Source of the DNA: Desulfuromonadales bacterium
GTDB lineage: Bacteria > Desulfobacterota > Desulfuromonadia > Desulfuromonadales > JAGXHI01
Direction: 5' to 3'
Assembly (NCBI GenBank): GCA_024636295.1
Contig: JAGXHI010000046.1
Location: 1-64,000, forward strand
Length of the DNA stretch: 64,000 nucleotides
Shown here piece after piece: positions 42,450 through 50,517 of this stretch (position 1 is its first letter; every line of letters starts with the position of its first letter). A program made the translations under genes and the position numbers. The notes below the pieces were generated by a model. The model saw only the letters and a list, made by a program, of their open reading frames with translations, had not been told where the DNA came from and did not search any database.

Positions 42450-42859
42450 TCAGCCGCAGGAGTTCTTTCCTCGCCCCGGCAGATATTGGATTCCAATCAA
42501 AACCAGCAGCACGGCTGCGGAAACCGCTGCCCAGATAGAGGGAGGATGCTCCAGGGCCGGCTGCACCCATTCCTGAATATCCGTTCCTGACCATGCATAA
42601 ATGAGGTTGGTGAACCATCCGATAAAAAGCGAGCACCCGGCTATGGATCCGAGATAGTGCCCGTCCGGAAACCCCGGTAAGCATAAATGCAGTTTTCGAT
42701 CTGGAAACGAGCAATTTTTCGCAAGATCAAGGAAATCAAGGATTTGAGCGGAGGCGTAGTACTTTACGCCGCACAATCAAATCCGCGGATTGACGCAGAG
42801 ATTGCGGAAAAGGGCCGTTTCCGGACGAAAACGAGATAGGCTGCTGATTTCTGAAACAT
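42450..42859 (-). pseudogene. Small membrane-protein gene split by a MITE insertion
   Basis: Removing the 175-bp element at 42658-42832 and one copy of its GAGATAG duplication restores a continuous 75-codon frame. It runs from ATG 42859 (MFQKSAAYL) into GSIAGCSLFIGWFTNLIYAW, a second hydrophobic helix, and the C-terminus GRGKNSCG. The start lies one base after the arsR stop with GAGGAAC in front, so it was the second gene of that operon. The insertion adds 182 bases and shifts the frame. A chimeric frame entering from the element (TTG near 42776) can still read the C-terminal two thirds. Family not recognised. Confidence 0.72.
42658..42832 (-). mobile_element. MITE-like element, copy 1
   Basis: 175 bp with terminal inverted repeats GTCCGGAAAC/GTTTCCGGAC just inside the ends, and a 7-bp direct duplication GAGATAG on both sides (42651-42657 and 42833-42839). 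It is 169/175 identical to the copy at 49833-50007 by eye. It contains an internal palindrome GGCGTA-N6-TACGCC. No transposase is encoded, so it must be mobilised in trans. It interrupts the gene after arsR. Strand is nominal. Confidence 0.85.
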
Positions 42860-42860
42860 G

Positions 42861-43214
42861 TTACCGTTCCTCTTCGAGGCGCAGGCCTTTGGCCAGCAGG
42901 GTTCTTACATGTCCGTCCCTGAGAGTGTAATAGGCCATTTTCCCTTCCCTGCGGCATTGCGCCAGTCCCGCGGCCCGCAAGAGCCTCAATTGGTGGGATA
43001 CGGCGGAGGACGAAACCTCCGTCAGGGCGGCCAGATCGCACACGCAAAGCTCGCCAGCTGCAAGGGCGCAGAGAATTCGCAGCCGGGTCGGATCCCCGAG
43101 AACCTTGAAAGTATCCGCCAGCCCGAAAAGAATGCCCTCCCCGGGCAATTCCGCTCGTATCCTTGCCACCTCTTTTTCATTGACAAAATCGATCTGACAG
43201 ATATCGGTTGACAT
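42861..43214 (-). CDS. ArsR-family transcriptional regulator
   Basis: 117-residue winged-helix repressor. The recognition region reads LRILCALAAGELCVCDLAALTEVSSSAVSHQLR, with Cys pair CVC in the helix where ArsR-type metal/thiol sensors bind. A possible operator TGAA-N6-TTCA lies at 43231-43244, just upstream. It was followed by a small membrane protein gene, now split by a MITE. It could sense metals, arsenite or persulfides. Confidence 0.92.
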   Translation of the reverse strand: MSTDICQIDFVNEKEVARIRAELPGEGILFGLADTFKVLGDPTRLRILCALAAGELCVCDLAALTEVSSSAVSHQLRLLRAAGLAQCRREGKMAYYTLRDGHVRTLLAKGLRLEEER

Positions 43215-43230
43215 GACACCCCCAAACGTG

Positions 43231-43244
43231 TGAATAGATGTTCA
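43231..43244. promoter_or_regulatory. Possible ArsR operator
   Basis: Short palindrome TGAA-TAGATG-TTCA about 17 bases upstream of the arsR start, at the place expected for autoregulation. The short arms keep confidence low. Confidence 0.35.
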
Positions 43245-43296
43245 GTTGTTTTTTTGTATCCTGTTCAGGTCGTTATGTCAAGTTGAGAGAATTCAG

Positions 43297-43689
43297 ATGA
43301 TCAGAAAAATCAATGCAGCATTCATGGGAGGTCTCATCGGAGCTCTGGTGGACAGTTTCAACATCTGGATTCTGGGTCAGGCGGGAATCACCGCCGCTCT
43401 GGGAATCGCACTGCGCCCCGATTTCACCGCTCCCTGGCTCTATCCACGCCTGGTTTGGGGAGGTCTGTGGGGTCTTCTCTTCCTTTTGCCCGTCCTGAAG
43501 GGACGTCCTTTGCGGCGAGGGCTTCTTTTCAGTCTCGCTCCTTCTCTCATGGTTCTGCTGGTTGTTTTTCCCTCCATGGGCAAGGGCCTTTTCGGACTGG
43601 AGTTCGGCCTTCTGACGCCCGCTTTGGTCATCCTACTCAATTTCATATGGGGGATTGTCGGTGCCTACTGGTTCCGCTTCGGCCGTTAA
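43297..43689 (+). CDS. Uncharacterised four-helix membrane protein
   Basis: 130 residues with four hydrophobic segments (about 8-30, 52-68, 76-92, 105-124) separated by short loops (KGRPLRRG, MGKGLFG). The layout and Gly-rich helices recall small permease-like or YagU-like proteins, but I cannot assign it. ATG 43297 has GAGAG upstream. It is divergent from arsR, so the two may share regulation. Confidence 0.65.
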   Translation: MIRKINAAFMGGLIGALVDSFNIWILGQAGITAALGIALRPDFTAPWLYPRLVWGGLWGLLFLLPVLKGRPLRRGLLFSLAPSLMVLLVVFPSMGKGLFGLEFGLLTPALVILLNFIWGIVGAYWFRFGR

Positions 43690-43796
43690 CGGATCCGGCT
43701 GTTGACGATCACATGTGAGATGCTAAGGTTGCTCTATCCGTTTGAAAAAAGGTAATATTCCAAGTATCAAAGAAAACAGGGGAGAGACGGAAACGA

Positions 43797-44462
43797 ATGA
43801 ACCGGCATTGGGCGACGCTGATTCTTGGGGTGCTTGTTCTGAGCGGACCAGTTTCGATGGCTTTTTCCGCAGAAGTTCCGGGCGGAATTGGGCCAGCAGG
43901 GGGATCGATCTACGGCGGAAACCTGATGACTGAAGAGGAACGGCAGGAGTTTCGAGAGAAACTGGGTGAGCTCGATGAGGAAGAGCGCGAGACGTTCTTT
44001 CGGGAGCATCGCCAGAGAATTCAGGAACGATCCCAGTTTTTCGGGGTTGCCCCGGAAACCGGCCCACGGGAAAGCCTTCCGCCGACACGGGAAGAAAAGG
44101 GGCTGGCCGCTCCGCCGGCAGACAGACCCGGCGGGGATACGGGAGAGGTCACCCCGATTCCCGACGAGAAAGAATCGGCGCCCCAACTCGAAAAGGCGCC
44201 TGAGCTCCCGGCGCCTGAAGTACCTGGACCCGATCTTCGCGAGGAAGAAAAGCAGCCTCCTCCGATGGAGCCTGAGCCTGATCCGAACGCCGGGATCCCC
44301 GCCCGACCAAAGACGCGTCCGGAGGAAGATCGTCGTTTTCAACCGGGATTCGGGCCCGCCCGGGAAATAATCGTTCCACCTTCTCCCCAACCGCTGCCGG
44401 ATTCAGGTCCGCTGCCGGACCGCGGTGACGATGCCGCCGCCCCTCAGGGGGCGGAGCGATGA
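43797..44462 (+). CDS. Exported Pro/Glu-rich low-complexity protein
   Basis: 221 residues: signal peptide (about 1-25, SMAFSAE), a short helical charged segment (MTEEERQEFREKLGELDEEE continuing to about residue 78), then a long Pro/Glu/Asp-rich region to the C-terminus. No catalytic domain. Such proteins are extended periplasmic spacers or scaffolds. The ATG follows GGGGAGAGACGG. Confidence 0.65.
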   Translation: MNRHWATLILGVLVLSGPVSMAFSAEVPGGIGPAGGSIYGGNLMTEEERQEFREKLGELDEEERETFFREHRQRIQERSQFFGVAPETGPRESLPPTREEKGLAAPPADRPGGDTGEVTPIPDEKESAPQLEKAPELPAPEVPGPDLREEEKQPPPMEPEPDPNAGIPARPKTRPEEDRRFQPGFGPAREIIVPPSPQPLPDSGPLPDRGDDAAAPQGAER

Positions 44463-44504
44463 GACGATACGGGGTCCGATCGACCGTAAGCGAATGGGCA
44501 GCGG

Positions 44505-44957
44505 TCAATTGACCGCGATCAGCTCGACTTCAAAGAGAAGGTTCTTTCCCGCCAGGGGGTGGTTGGCGTCAAGAATGATCTTTTCCCCGCTGACTTCCCT
44601 GACTGTCACCAGAAAAGTTTCTCCGTCGTCGTCGGTGAGTTCCAGCGTCTGGCCCATTTCCGTATTCAGCCCCTTCGGCAGGGCAAAACGGTTCACCGGC
44701 ATCAGCAGGTATTCGTCAAAGTCTCCATACGCGTCATCCGGATGGACCGTGAACTGTTTTTTCTCTCCGGGCTTCATTCCTCGAACCGCCTGTTCCAGGC
44801 CAGAGATAACTTCTCCCCCGCCGATGGTGAATTCCAGGGGCTCCGGATCGATCCGGCACTTGGCGCAGTCGTTCTCCCGGGTGGAATCGAATATGGTTCC
44901 ATCTTCCAGCCGGCCTGTGAATTCTATTCGGACCCGGTCTCCCGTTCTGGCTTCCAT
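44505..44957 (-). CDS. slyD: SlyD-type FKBP peptidyl-prolyl isomerase
   Basis: 150 residues. FKBP halves (GDRVRIEFTGRLEDGTIFDST; GMKPGEKKQFTVHPDDAYGD) flank an insert-in-flap domain (about 75-125, DEYLLMPVNRFALPKGLN). The His-rich metal tail of E. coli SlyD is absent, and two Cys (CAKC) sit in the first loop. Cytoplasmic folding helper. The ATG follows AAGGAGAT. It lies downstream of the molybdoenzyme-desulfurase gene but is separated from it by about 220 bases. Confidence 0.92.
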   Translation of the reverse strand: MEARTGDRVRIEFTGRLEDGTIFDSTRENDCAKCRIDPEPLEFTIGGGEVISGLEQAVRGMKPGEKKQFTVHPDDAYGDFDEYLLMPVNRFALPKGLNTEMGQTLELTDDDGETFLVTVREVSGEKIILDANHPLAGKNLLFEVELIAVN

Positions 44958-45179
44958 TCTTTTATCTCCTTGGGAGGGAGGAAGTTTTTCGCATTATTTT
45001 GGGAAAAACAATCCCCCCTTGTTCTGAAGGAAGGGCATTATGCGGGCGCAACGAGTGGCGCCCCTAGCAGATATTTTACCTTCTATTTACCGATCGGCCG
45101 CTTCCCCCTCCTGAAAAAATGCTTTCTTCCTGATTTACCGAAGGAATTTTTTTTGTCTCCCGGCTGGAATTGCGGGAAA

Positions 45180-48100
45180 TCACCGGCAGGGAACGAAGCG
45201 CACCATTTCCGACGTCTCCCTCAGGATCTCTCCAAGGCAGTCAAGAAAATACGCCGCATCCTCTTCCGTATTCCCCCTTCCCAGTGACAGGCGCACCGCG
45301 CAATGGGCCTGATCGACCGACAACCCCATGGCCAGAAGAGCATGGGAGGGTTCCGGGTTCCCGGATTTGCAGGCCGATCCGGAAGAGAAACTTATTCCGC
45401 GCCGGTCCAGGAAAAGAACCAAGGATTCTCCCCGGATTCCCGGCAGGGTCATATTAAGGGTGTTGGGCAGTCGACGCTCCGCGGGGCCGTTGCGGCGGGC
45501 GTCCGGAATGAGCCGGAGGATCCCTTCTTCCAGCCGGTCACGCAGTTGCGCAAGCCTTCCCATCTCCCCCTGGTGCATCCGCCGCCGGGCCAGTTCGCAG
45601 GCTTTGCCGAAACCGACGATTCCCGCCGTGTTCTCCGTGCCGGCGCGTAGTCCGCGCTCCTGGCCTCCGCCCCGGATGAGCGGCGCCAGTTCCACTCCGG
45701 AGCGAACGTACAACGCCCCCACTCCCTTGGGTCCATGCACTTTGTGGGCGGAAATGGAGAGCAGATCCACACCGAGCTCCTCCACATCCAGGGGGATTTT
45801 TCCGAAGGCCTGCACCGCATCGGTATGAAAAATGATTCCCCGCCCGCGGACGATGCGCGTCATTTCGGAGACAGGCTGAATGGCGCCCGTTTCGTTGTTC
45901 GCGAGCATGATACTGACCAGAACGGTGTCTGGCCGAAGGGCTCTTTTCAGGTCGGCGAAATTTGTCCTGCCTTGGGAGTCAACCGGCAAAATGGTGAGCT
46001 CAAAGCCGAACTCCTCCAGGCTGCGACAGGTTTCCAGCACGGCGGGATGTTCGATGGCGGTGGTGATCACATGCTTCCCCGCATTTTTGCGTGCACGCAC
46101 GACCCCCTGGAGAGCCAGATTGTTCGCCTCCGATCCGCTCCCGGTGAAAACGATGCGTCGGGCCGTGCAGTTGATCGTCTGGGCGACCTTGCGGCGGGCG
46201 CTTTCCATCAGCGATCGTGCCGTGCCGCCGGCAGAATGTATGCTGGACGGATTCCCCCATTCCGATTCCAGAAGCGGCCGAATGGATGCAAATACCTCGG
46301 GGTCGACAGGCGTGGTCGCGTTGTGATCGAAGCAGATCCTTCGATCGGGGGCGGGCTGGGCGATTCCGATCTGACCGGAAATTTTCTCCGGTTCCCCCGG
46401 CCCGGAAGGAGCTTTTCTCACTCCTTCCGCCCTGGTCACTTCACAGAGAAGCGTCTTGTAGATAGGAAACCCGGAAATCGGATCGAAATGATCCAGGTTT
46501 GTCAGTTCATTGACATTGCACTCCTTCCAGGCCTGCGGACCCAGGGGGCCTCCTCCACCCATGTTGGCGTCGATGACCCCGGGCATCATATTCGCGGTAA
46601 CGAAAGCACGATAGCGGAGTCTTCCCCGGGGAGTCTTCACCCAGACCCAATCCCCGTTGAGGATTCCCCGGGCCGCCGCATCGGTCTCATTCAGGGTGAC
46701 CAGCGGCTCGGGGAGGCTTTCGCCCAGTCCCTTCACCCCATGATGCTGACTGCGAAAATCGTAAGGCGTGCGGCCGCCCGAACTGAAGATCAGGGGATAG
46801 TTCTTTGCGATATCGGAGCGGGAAATGGGCCCCTCGCGTGGTTCGGTGTAAACGGGCAGAGGATCGTATCCGTGTTCCTCCAGGATGGAGGAAGCGATTT
46901 CGAACTTGCGGGACGGAGTGTTGAAACCCGAGGTTCCGTCCGGACGAAGCAGGCCCTTTTCCCATTTTCTATATTGCATCATCTTAACGGAAACACGCAC
47001 GGAACCTCCAGCGGCCCGGACATCCTCCAGGGTAAAGCCGCTTCCCTCCAGGGCGCTGTGGAGAATCTCCTCCTCCGTCTGGGGGTAGAGATGACCGTAA
47101 CCGAGGCGCTGCGCCAGTTCCGCCATGATCAGAAAATCGTTTCGTGCTTCGCCCTGAGGCTCAACGATTTTTTCCCGGATCTTGAACAAAGGGCCGTAGC
47201 GCATGAAGGAGGTGATTTCGTACTGTGTTGCTGCGGGAAGGACCAGGTCGGCATAGGCGGAATCCGCCGTGTGATATCGATCGATGCAGACAAGGAAATC
47301 GAGGGAGTTCAAAGTTTTCCGCCACACCTCCGGTTGGGGCCAGGAGGTGAGGAGCGAGCCTCCCTGAATAATCAGCGCCCGGATGGGATAGGGCTCGCCG
47401 TGAAGGACGGCATCGGGAAGTGCGATCGCGTGGGATTCCCCGCGGTACATGCTGTAGACGGGGAAGCGGTCCCGTCCGAGCGCCTTTCGAATATCCGGGT
47501 TGGGGACCAGGCCCGCGCGGTTCTGGGGGAAGATGTTGTCCTTCATCCGAAAGAGCAGCCCACCGGGGACATCCAACTGGCCGGCCAGCGCCCATAGGGT
47601 GAAGACTGCCCGGATCGCCTGCACCCCACTGTCCGAATATTCCAGTCCCGTGTACATGACGGGGCTGGCCCCGCGCGCCTCCACCAGCCGTCGCGTGAGG
47701 CGGCGCACGGTATCGGCCCGAACTCCGGTGATCTGCTCTACCGTTTCCGGACGAAAATGCTGTACGTACAGACGCAGTTCCTCAAACCCGACCGTCCAGT
47801 CACGGACGAATTTCTCGTCATAAATCTCTTCCTCGATGAGAACCTGGATCATCCCAAGTGCAAGGGCTCCGTCCGTACCCGGACGGATGGGAATCCACTC
47901 GGCGCCGGATTGACGGGCTGTGCCGTTTCGTCGGGGGTCGATAGCCACGATTTCCGCCCCCCGGCCGGCCGCCCGAAGGATCTGCCCGTGCGCCAGGGGA
48001 GGAGAGTCCGTAGCAGGATTGGCGCCCCACAGAAAAATGAGCTCCGACTGCTCCAGATCCGTTTCCATGGTGATATACAGCTCTCCCATGGTCACGTGCG

Positions 48101-48593
48101 GGGCGATCATGGCGAAGGAAACATAACAGAGGGCTCCTACCCCCAGGGTGTTGGGAGACCCGAAGGGGAAAAGAACGCTGGAGGCTGAGGAAACGGCCAC
48201 ATCCCTGGGCTGAAAAAGATCGCAGAGAGCCATGTCGAAACTGCCTCGCCCCGTGTAGATGGCCGTGGCCTCCGCTCCATGTTCGGCCTTGATCGCCTGC
48301 AGGCGGCCTGCCAGGGTTCCCATGGCCTCGTCCCATGTGATGCTCTCGAACTCGTGGGTTCCTTTGGGGCCGGTCCTGCGAAGAGGATGCAGCAGGCGGT
48401 CGGGGTCGTGAACGATTTCAGGGGAATGTCGGCCGATGTGACAGAGAATGCCCAGGGGGTGGTCCGGCAGCGGTTCCACGGAGGTCATGCGGCCGTCCCG
48501 CAGATGCGCGCGAACCCAACATCCTGCAGGGCAGATGCCGCACAGCCCATCGCGGATTCCGGTTTGTTTTTCTTTCGTTCCTTCAGGCATCAT
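45180..48593 (-). CDS. Fusion of molybdopterin oxidoreductase and NifS/IscS cysteine desulfurase
   Basis: 1137 residues. Residues 1-735 form a DMSO-reductase-family molybdoenzyme: [4Fe-4S] ligands Cys18, Cys21, Cys25, Cys51; GSPNTLGVGALC with Cys156 as probable Mo ligand (as in PhsA/PsrA or NapA); LWGANPATDSPP; and a C-terminal MGD-binding domain (about 610-725). Residues 750-1137 form a complete class V cysteine desulfurase: CFDHNATTPVDPEV start, PLP Lys951 in SAHKVHGPKG, and catalytic Cys1075 in SSGSACKSG. No stop or frameshift separates the halves. Cysteine desulfurases supply the sulfido ligand of Mo in related enzymes, so self-sulfuration is one idea. The start overlaps the methyltransferase gene by 11 bases. 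No electron-transfer subunit is adjacent and no Tat signal is present, so it is cytoplasmic. Confidence 0.92.
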   Translation of the reverse strand: MMPEGTKEKQTGIRDGLCGICPAGCWVRAHLRDGRMTSVEPLPDHPLGILCHIGRHSPEIVHDPDRLLHPLRRTGPKGTHEFESITWDEAMGTLAGRLQAIKAEHGAEATAIYTGRGSFDMALCDLFQPRDVAVSSASSVLFPFGSPNTLGVGALCYVSFAMIAPHVTMGELYITMETDLEQSELIFLWGANPATDSPPLAHGQILRAAGRGAEIVAIDPRRNGTARQSGAEWIPIRPGTDGALALGMIQVLIEEEIYDEKFVRDWTVGFEELRLYVQHFRPETVEQITGVRADTVRRLTRRLVEARGASPVMYTGLEYSDSGVQAIRAVFTLWALAGQLDVPGGLLFRMKDNIFPQNRAGLVPNPDIRKALGRDRFPVYSMYRGESHAIALPDAVLHGEPYPIRALIIQGGSLLTSWPQPEVWRKTLNSLDFLVCIDRYHTADSAYADLVLPAATQYEITSFMRYGPLFKIREKIVEPQGEARNDFLIMAELAQRLGYGHLYPQTEEEILHSALEGSGFTLEDVRAAGGSVRVSVKMMQYRKWEKGLLRPDGTSGFNTPSRKFEIASSILEEHGYDPLPVYTEPREGPISRSDIAKNYPLIFSSGGRTPYDFRSQHHGVKGLGESLPEPLVTLNETDAAARGILNGDWVWVKTPRGRLRYRAFVTANMMPGVIDANMGGGGPLGPQAWKECNVNELTNLDHFDPISGFPIYKTLLCEVTRAEGVRKAPSGPGEPEKISGQIGIAQPAPDRRICFDHNATTPVDPEVFASIRPLLESEWGNPSSIHSAGGTARSLMESARRKVAQTINCTARRIVFTGSGSEANNLALQGVVRARKNAGKHVITTAIEHPAVLETCRSLEEFGFELTILPVDSQGRTNFADLKRALRPDTVLVSIMLANNETGAIQPVSEMTRIVRGRGIIFHTDAVQAFGKIPLDVEELGVDLLSISAHKVHGPKGVGALYVRSGVELAPLIRGGGQERGLRAGTENTAGIVGFGKACELARRRMHQGEMGRLAQLRDRLEEGILRLIPDARRNGPAERRLPNTLNMTLPGIRGESLVLFLDRRGISFSSGSACKSGNPEPSHALLAMGLSVDQAHCAVRLSLGRGNTEEDAAYFLDCLGEILRETSEMVRFVPCR

Positions 48594-49650
48594 AGATGGG
48601 TTTCAGGGTGGAGGGGCGGGTCTTCTGAAGAAGGAGCAACCCGAACCATTTTTTCTCATCGGTGAAAACCTCCCGGAGCTCGAGGCCGAAGGCCGACAGG
48701 AAAGGAGGCATTTCGTCCAGAACGAACTTGCGGCTGATTTCCGTCCGGATTTTTTCTCCGGATCTCACCGAAAAGGTCCGACCCAGGGGAGAGATCCGGA
48801 TCTGTTGCCCGCGGTCGAAGCGGGCAGCAATTTCGATCCGACGCAGGTCAGGATTGTATTTTGCCTCGTGCTCCACGGTCTCCAGATCAATTCCTGAGCC
48901 GAGTTCCCGATTCATGCGCACAAAAAGATTGCGTGTGAACTCCCGGGTCACCCCGGCGGCGTCGTTGTAGGCGGCCTCCAGAAGAGCTGGGTCTTTGACC
49001 AGATCGATACCGAGGAGAAAAAAATCACCATCTTCCATTTGCCGCGTCATTCGAGAAAAGAACCGGATGGTTTCCTGTTCGTCCAGATTGCCGATCGTGC
49101 TTCCCAAAAACAGAATCAACGAGGGCGAAAAACAGCTCAGAAGAGGAAACATTTTCTCATAGGTGCTATGGATTCCGATGACATGGACGTCCGGGAACTT
49201 ACGGCGGATGTCCTTTCCCGCTTGACGCAGGGCGCTGCTGCTGACATCTACGGGAAGATAACGGATTCTGGAAGACTGCTCCAGAAATTCCCTGAAGAGT
49301 GAATCCATTTTGGCCGAATTGCCCGAGCCGAGTTCCAGGAGAGTAACAGATCCTGTGATTCGGCTGATTTGGGCCGCGAATCGGTCGAGCATGGAAGCTT
49401 CCGTGCGGGTGAGGTAATATTCCGGTTGGGCGCAGATGTTTTCGTAGATTTCGCTTCCACGGGCGTCATAAAGAAAGCGGCTCTCAAGGAGGCGAGGTGT
49501 TTTTTCGAGCCCCGCGGCGGTGGAAAGGGCAAATTCGCAGATCGGATCCGACTCCTTCCCCAGCGCCAGCATGGTGCTCCGACCTGTTGAAAGGAGGTCT
49601 CGGAAGATGAGTTCCTTATCCTTTATGTCCGTGTGCTCGCGGTTAAACAA
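48583..49650 (-). CDS. EgtD/EanA-like SAM-dependent histidine methyltransferase
   Basis: 355 residues. Family signatures are LLESRFLYDARGSEIYENIC followed by PEYYLTRTEASML, the SAM motif VTLLELGSGNSAK, and FLGSTIGNLDEQE. EgtD converts histidine to hercynine in ergothioneine synthesis; anaerobic relatives (EanA) do the same before a sulfurtransferase. TTG 49650 is chosen because GAAGGAG lies five bases upstream and no ATG suits; length then matches the family. It overlaps the molybdoenzyme-desulfurase gene, giving a two-gene unit. No EgtB, EanB or rhodanese was seen nearby. Substrate could be another amino acid. Confidence 0.85.
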   Translation of the reverse strand: MFNREHTDIKDKELIFRDLLSTGRSTMLALGKESDPICEFALSTAAGLEKTPRLLESRFLYDARGSEIYENICAQPEYYLTRTEASMLDRFAAQISRITGSVTLLELGSGNSAKMDSLFREFLEQSSRIRYLPVDVSSSALRQAGKDIRRKFPDVHVIGIHSTYEKMFPLLSCFSPSLILFLGSTIGNLDEQETIRFFSRMTRQMEDGDFFLLGIDLVKDPALLEAAYNDAAGVTREFTRNLFVRMNRELGSGIDLETVEHEAKYNPDLRRIEIAARFDRGQQIRISPLGRTFSVRSGEKIRTEISRKFVLDEMPPFLSAFGLELREVFTDEKKWFGLLLLQKTRPSTLKPIYDA

Positions 49651-49832
49651 GGCAGCTCCTTCAGGAATGAGGATGATTTGAATGCAGATTGAAATTTTAG
49701 GTCCGGGAGGACGGTTGTCAAGGGAAGGCGAAAAGGTGCGACCTCGGAATCGGATGAAATCAAAAGTTTGTCGCGACAAGAGGGCATTCTCGCTACCGAG
49801 TGGAGAAAGGGCTATTTCCGGTATATAATTAG

Positions 49833-50007
49833 TGTCCATCCGGAAACCCCGGTAAGCATTAATGCAGTTTTCGATCTGGAAACGAGCAATTTTTAGCAAA
49901 ATCAAGGAAATCAAGGATTTGAGCGGAGGCGTAGTACTTTACGCCGCACAATCAAATCCGCGGCTTGACGCAGAGATTGCGGAAAAGGGCCGTTTCCGGA
50001 CGAAAAC
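49833..50007 (+). mobile_element. MITE-like element, copy 2
   Basis: 175 bp, about 97% identical to copy 1 at 42658-42832, with six differences seen by eye. Terminal repeats are ATCCGGAAAC (one base changed from copy 1) and GTTTCCGGAC. The 7-bp direct duplication TAATTAG lies at 49826-49832 and 50008-50014. It is in the spacer between the divergent methyltransferase and CBS genes, so it may alter their promoters. No coding capacity of its own. Confidence 0.85.
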
Positions 50008-50084
50008 TAATTAGATCTAATGAAGTTACGTCGAGTGACTTATTGTCGGAAGCAGGGTTTTTACAGAAAAAAGAAGGAGACGTT

Positions 50085-50516
50085 ATGAAAAATGTAAAGC
50101 AGATCCTGGATCAGAAAGGGAGGGAAGTCTGGACGATCGACCCGGATGAATCGGTATTTGAAGCGCTCAAAGTAATGTCGGACAAGGAGGTCGGCGCCCT
50201 GGTCGTCGTCCAATCGGCGAAGATCCTGGGGATTCTGTCGGAGCGGGATTATGCGCGCAAGGTCGTCCTGAAGGGCGTTTCCTCCAGGGATACGCCCGTT
50301 CGGGAGATCATGGTCGAAAAAGTTGTCTACATCCGTCCCGACCAGACGGCCGAAGAATGCCTGGCCCTTATGACCGACAAACGCTGCCGGCATCTGCCGG
50401 TTGTTGAGGATGAGAGCCTGGGGGGAATCGTGTCCATCGGAGATGCCGTTAAAGCGATAATCGCTGACAGGGAATTCATGATCGAACAGCTGGAGAATTA
50501 TATCCGGGGCGGATAG
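50085..50516 (+). CDS. CBS-domain pair protein
   Basis: 143 residues made of two CBS motifs (about 12-65 and 77-130: VFEALKVMSDKEVGALVVV, ILGILSERDYARKVVLKG; EECLALMTDKRCRHLPVV, GGIVSIGDAVKAII). Such pairs bind adenine nucleotides (AMP, ATP, NADH) as energy sensors. The ATG follows AAGAAGGAGACG. The stop is one base from the stop of the convergent XRE gene. The MITE lies 78 bases upstream. Confidence 0.93.
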   Translation: MKNVKQILDQKGREVWTIDPDESVFEALKVMSDKEVGALVVVQSAKILGILSERDYARKVVLKGVSSRDTPVREIMVEKVVYIRPDQTAEECLALMTDKRCRHLPVVEDESLGGIVSIGDAVKAIIADREFMIEQLENYIRGG

Positions 50517-50517
50517 A

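Noticed and set aside
42450..42776. 108-codon membrane-protein frame as an intact gene
   Set aside because: Its first 40 codons come from the MITE; the original start lies beyond the element next to arsR, so the locus is better called a disrupted gene.
45735..47597. 620-codon open frame opposite the molybdoenzyme-desulfurase gene
   Set aside because: Composition (Arg/Gly/His-rich) and complete overlap with a conserved gene indicate a shadow.
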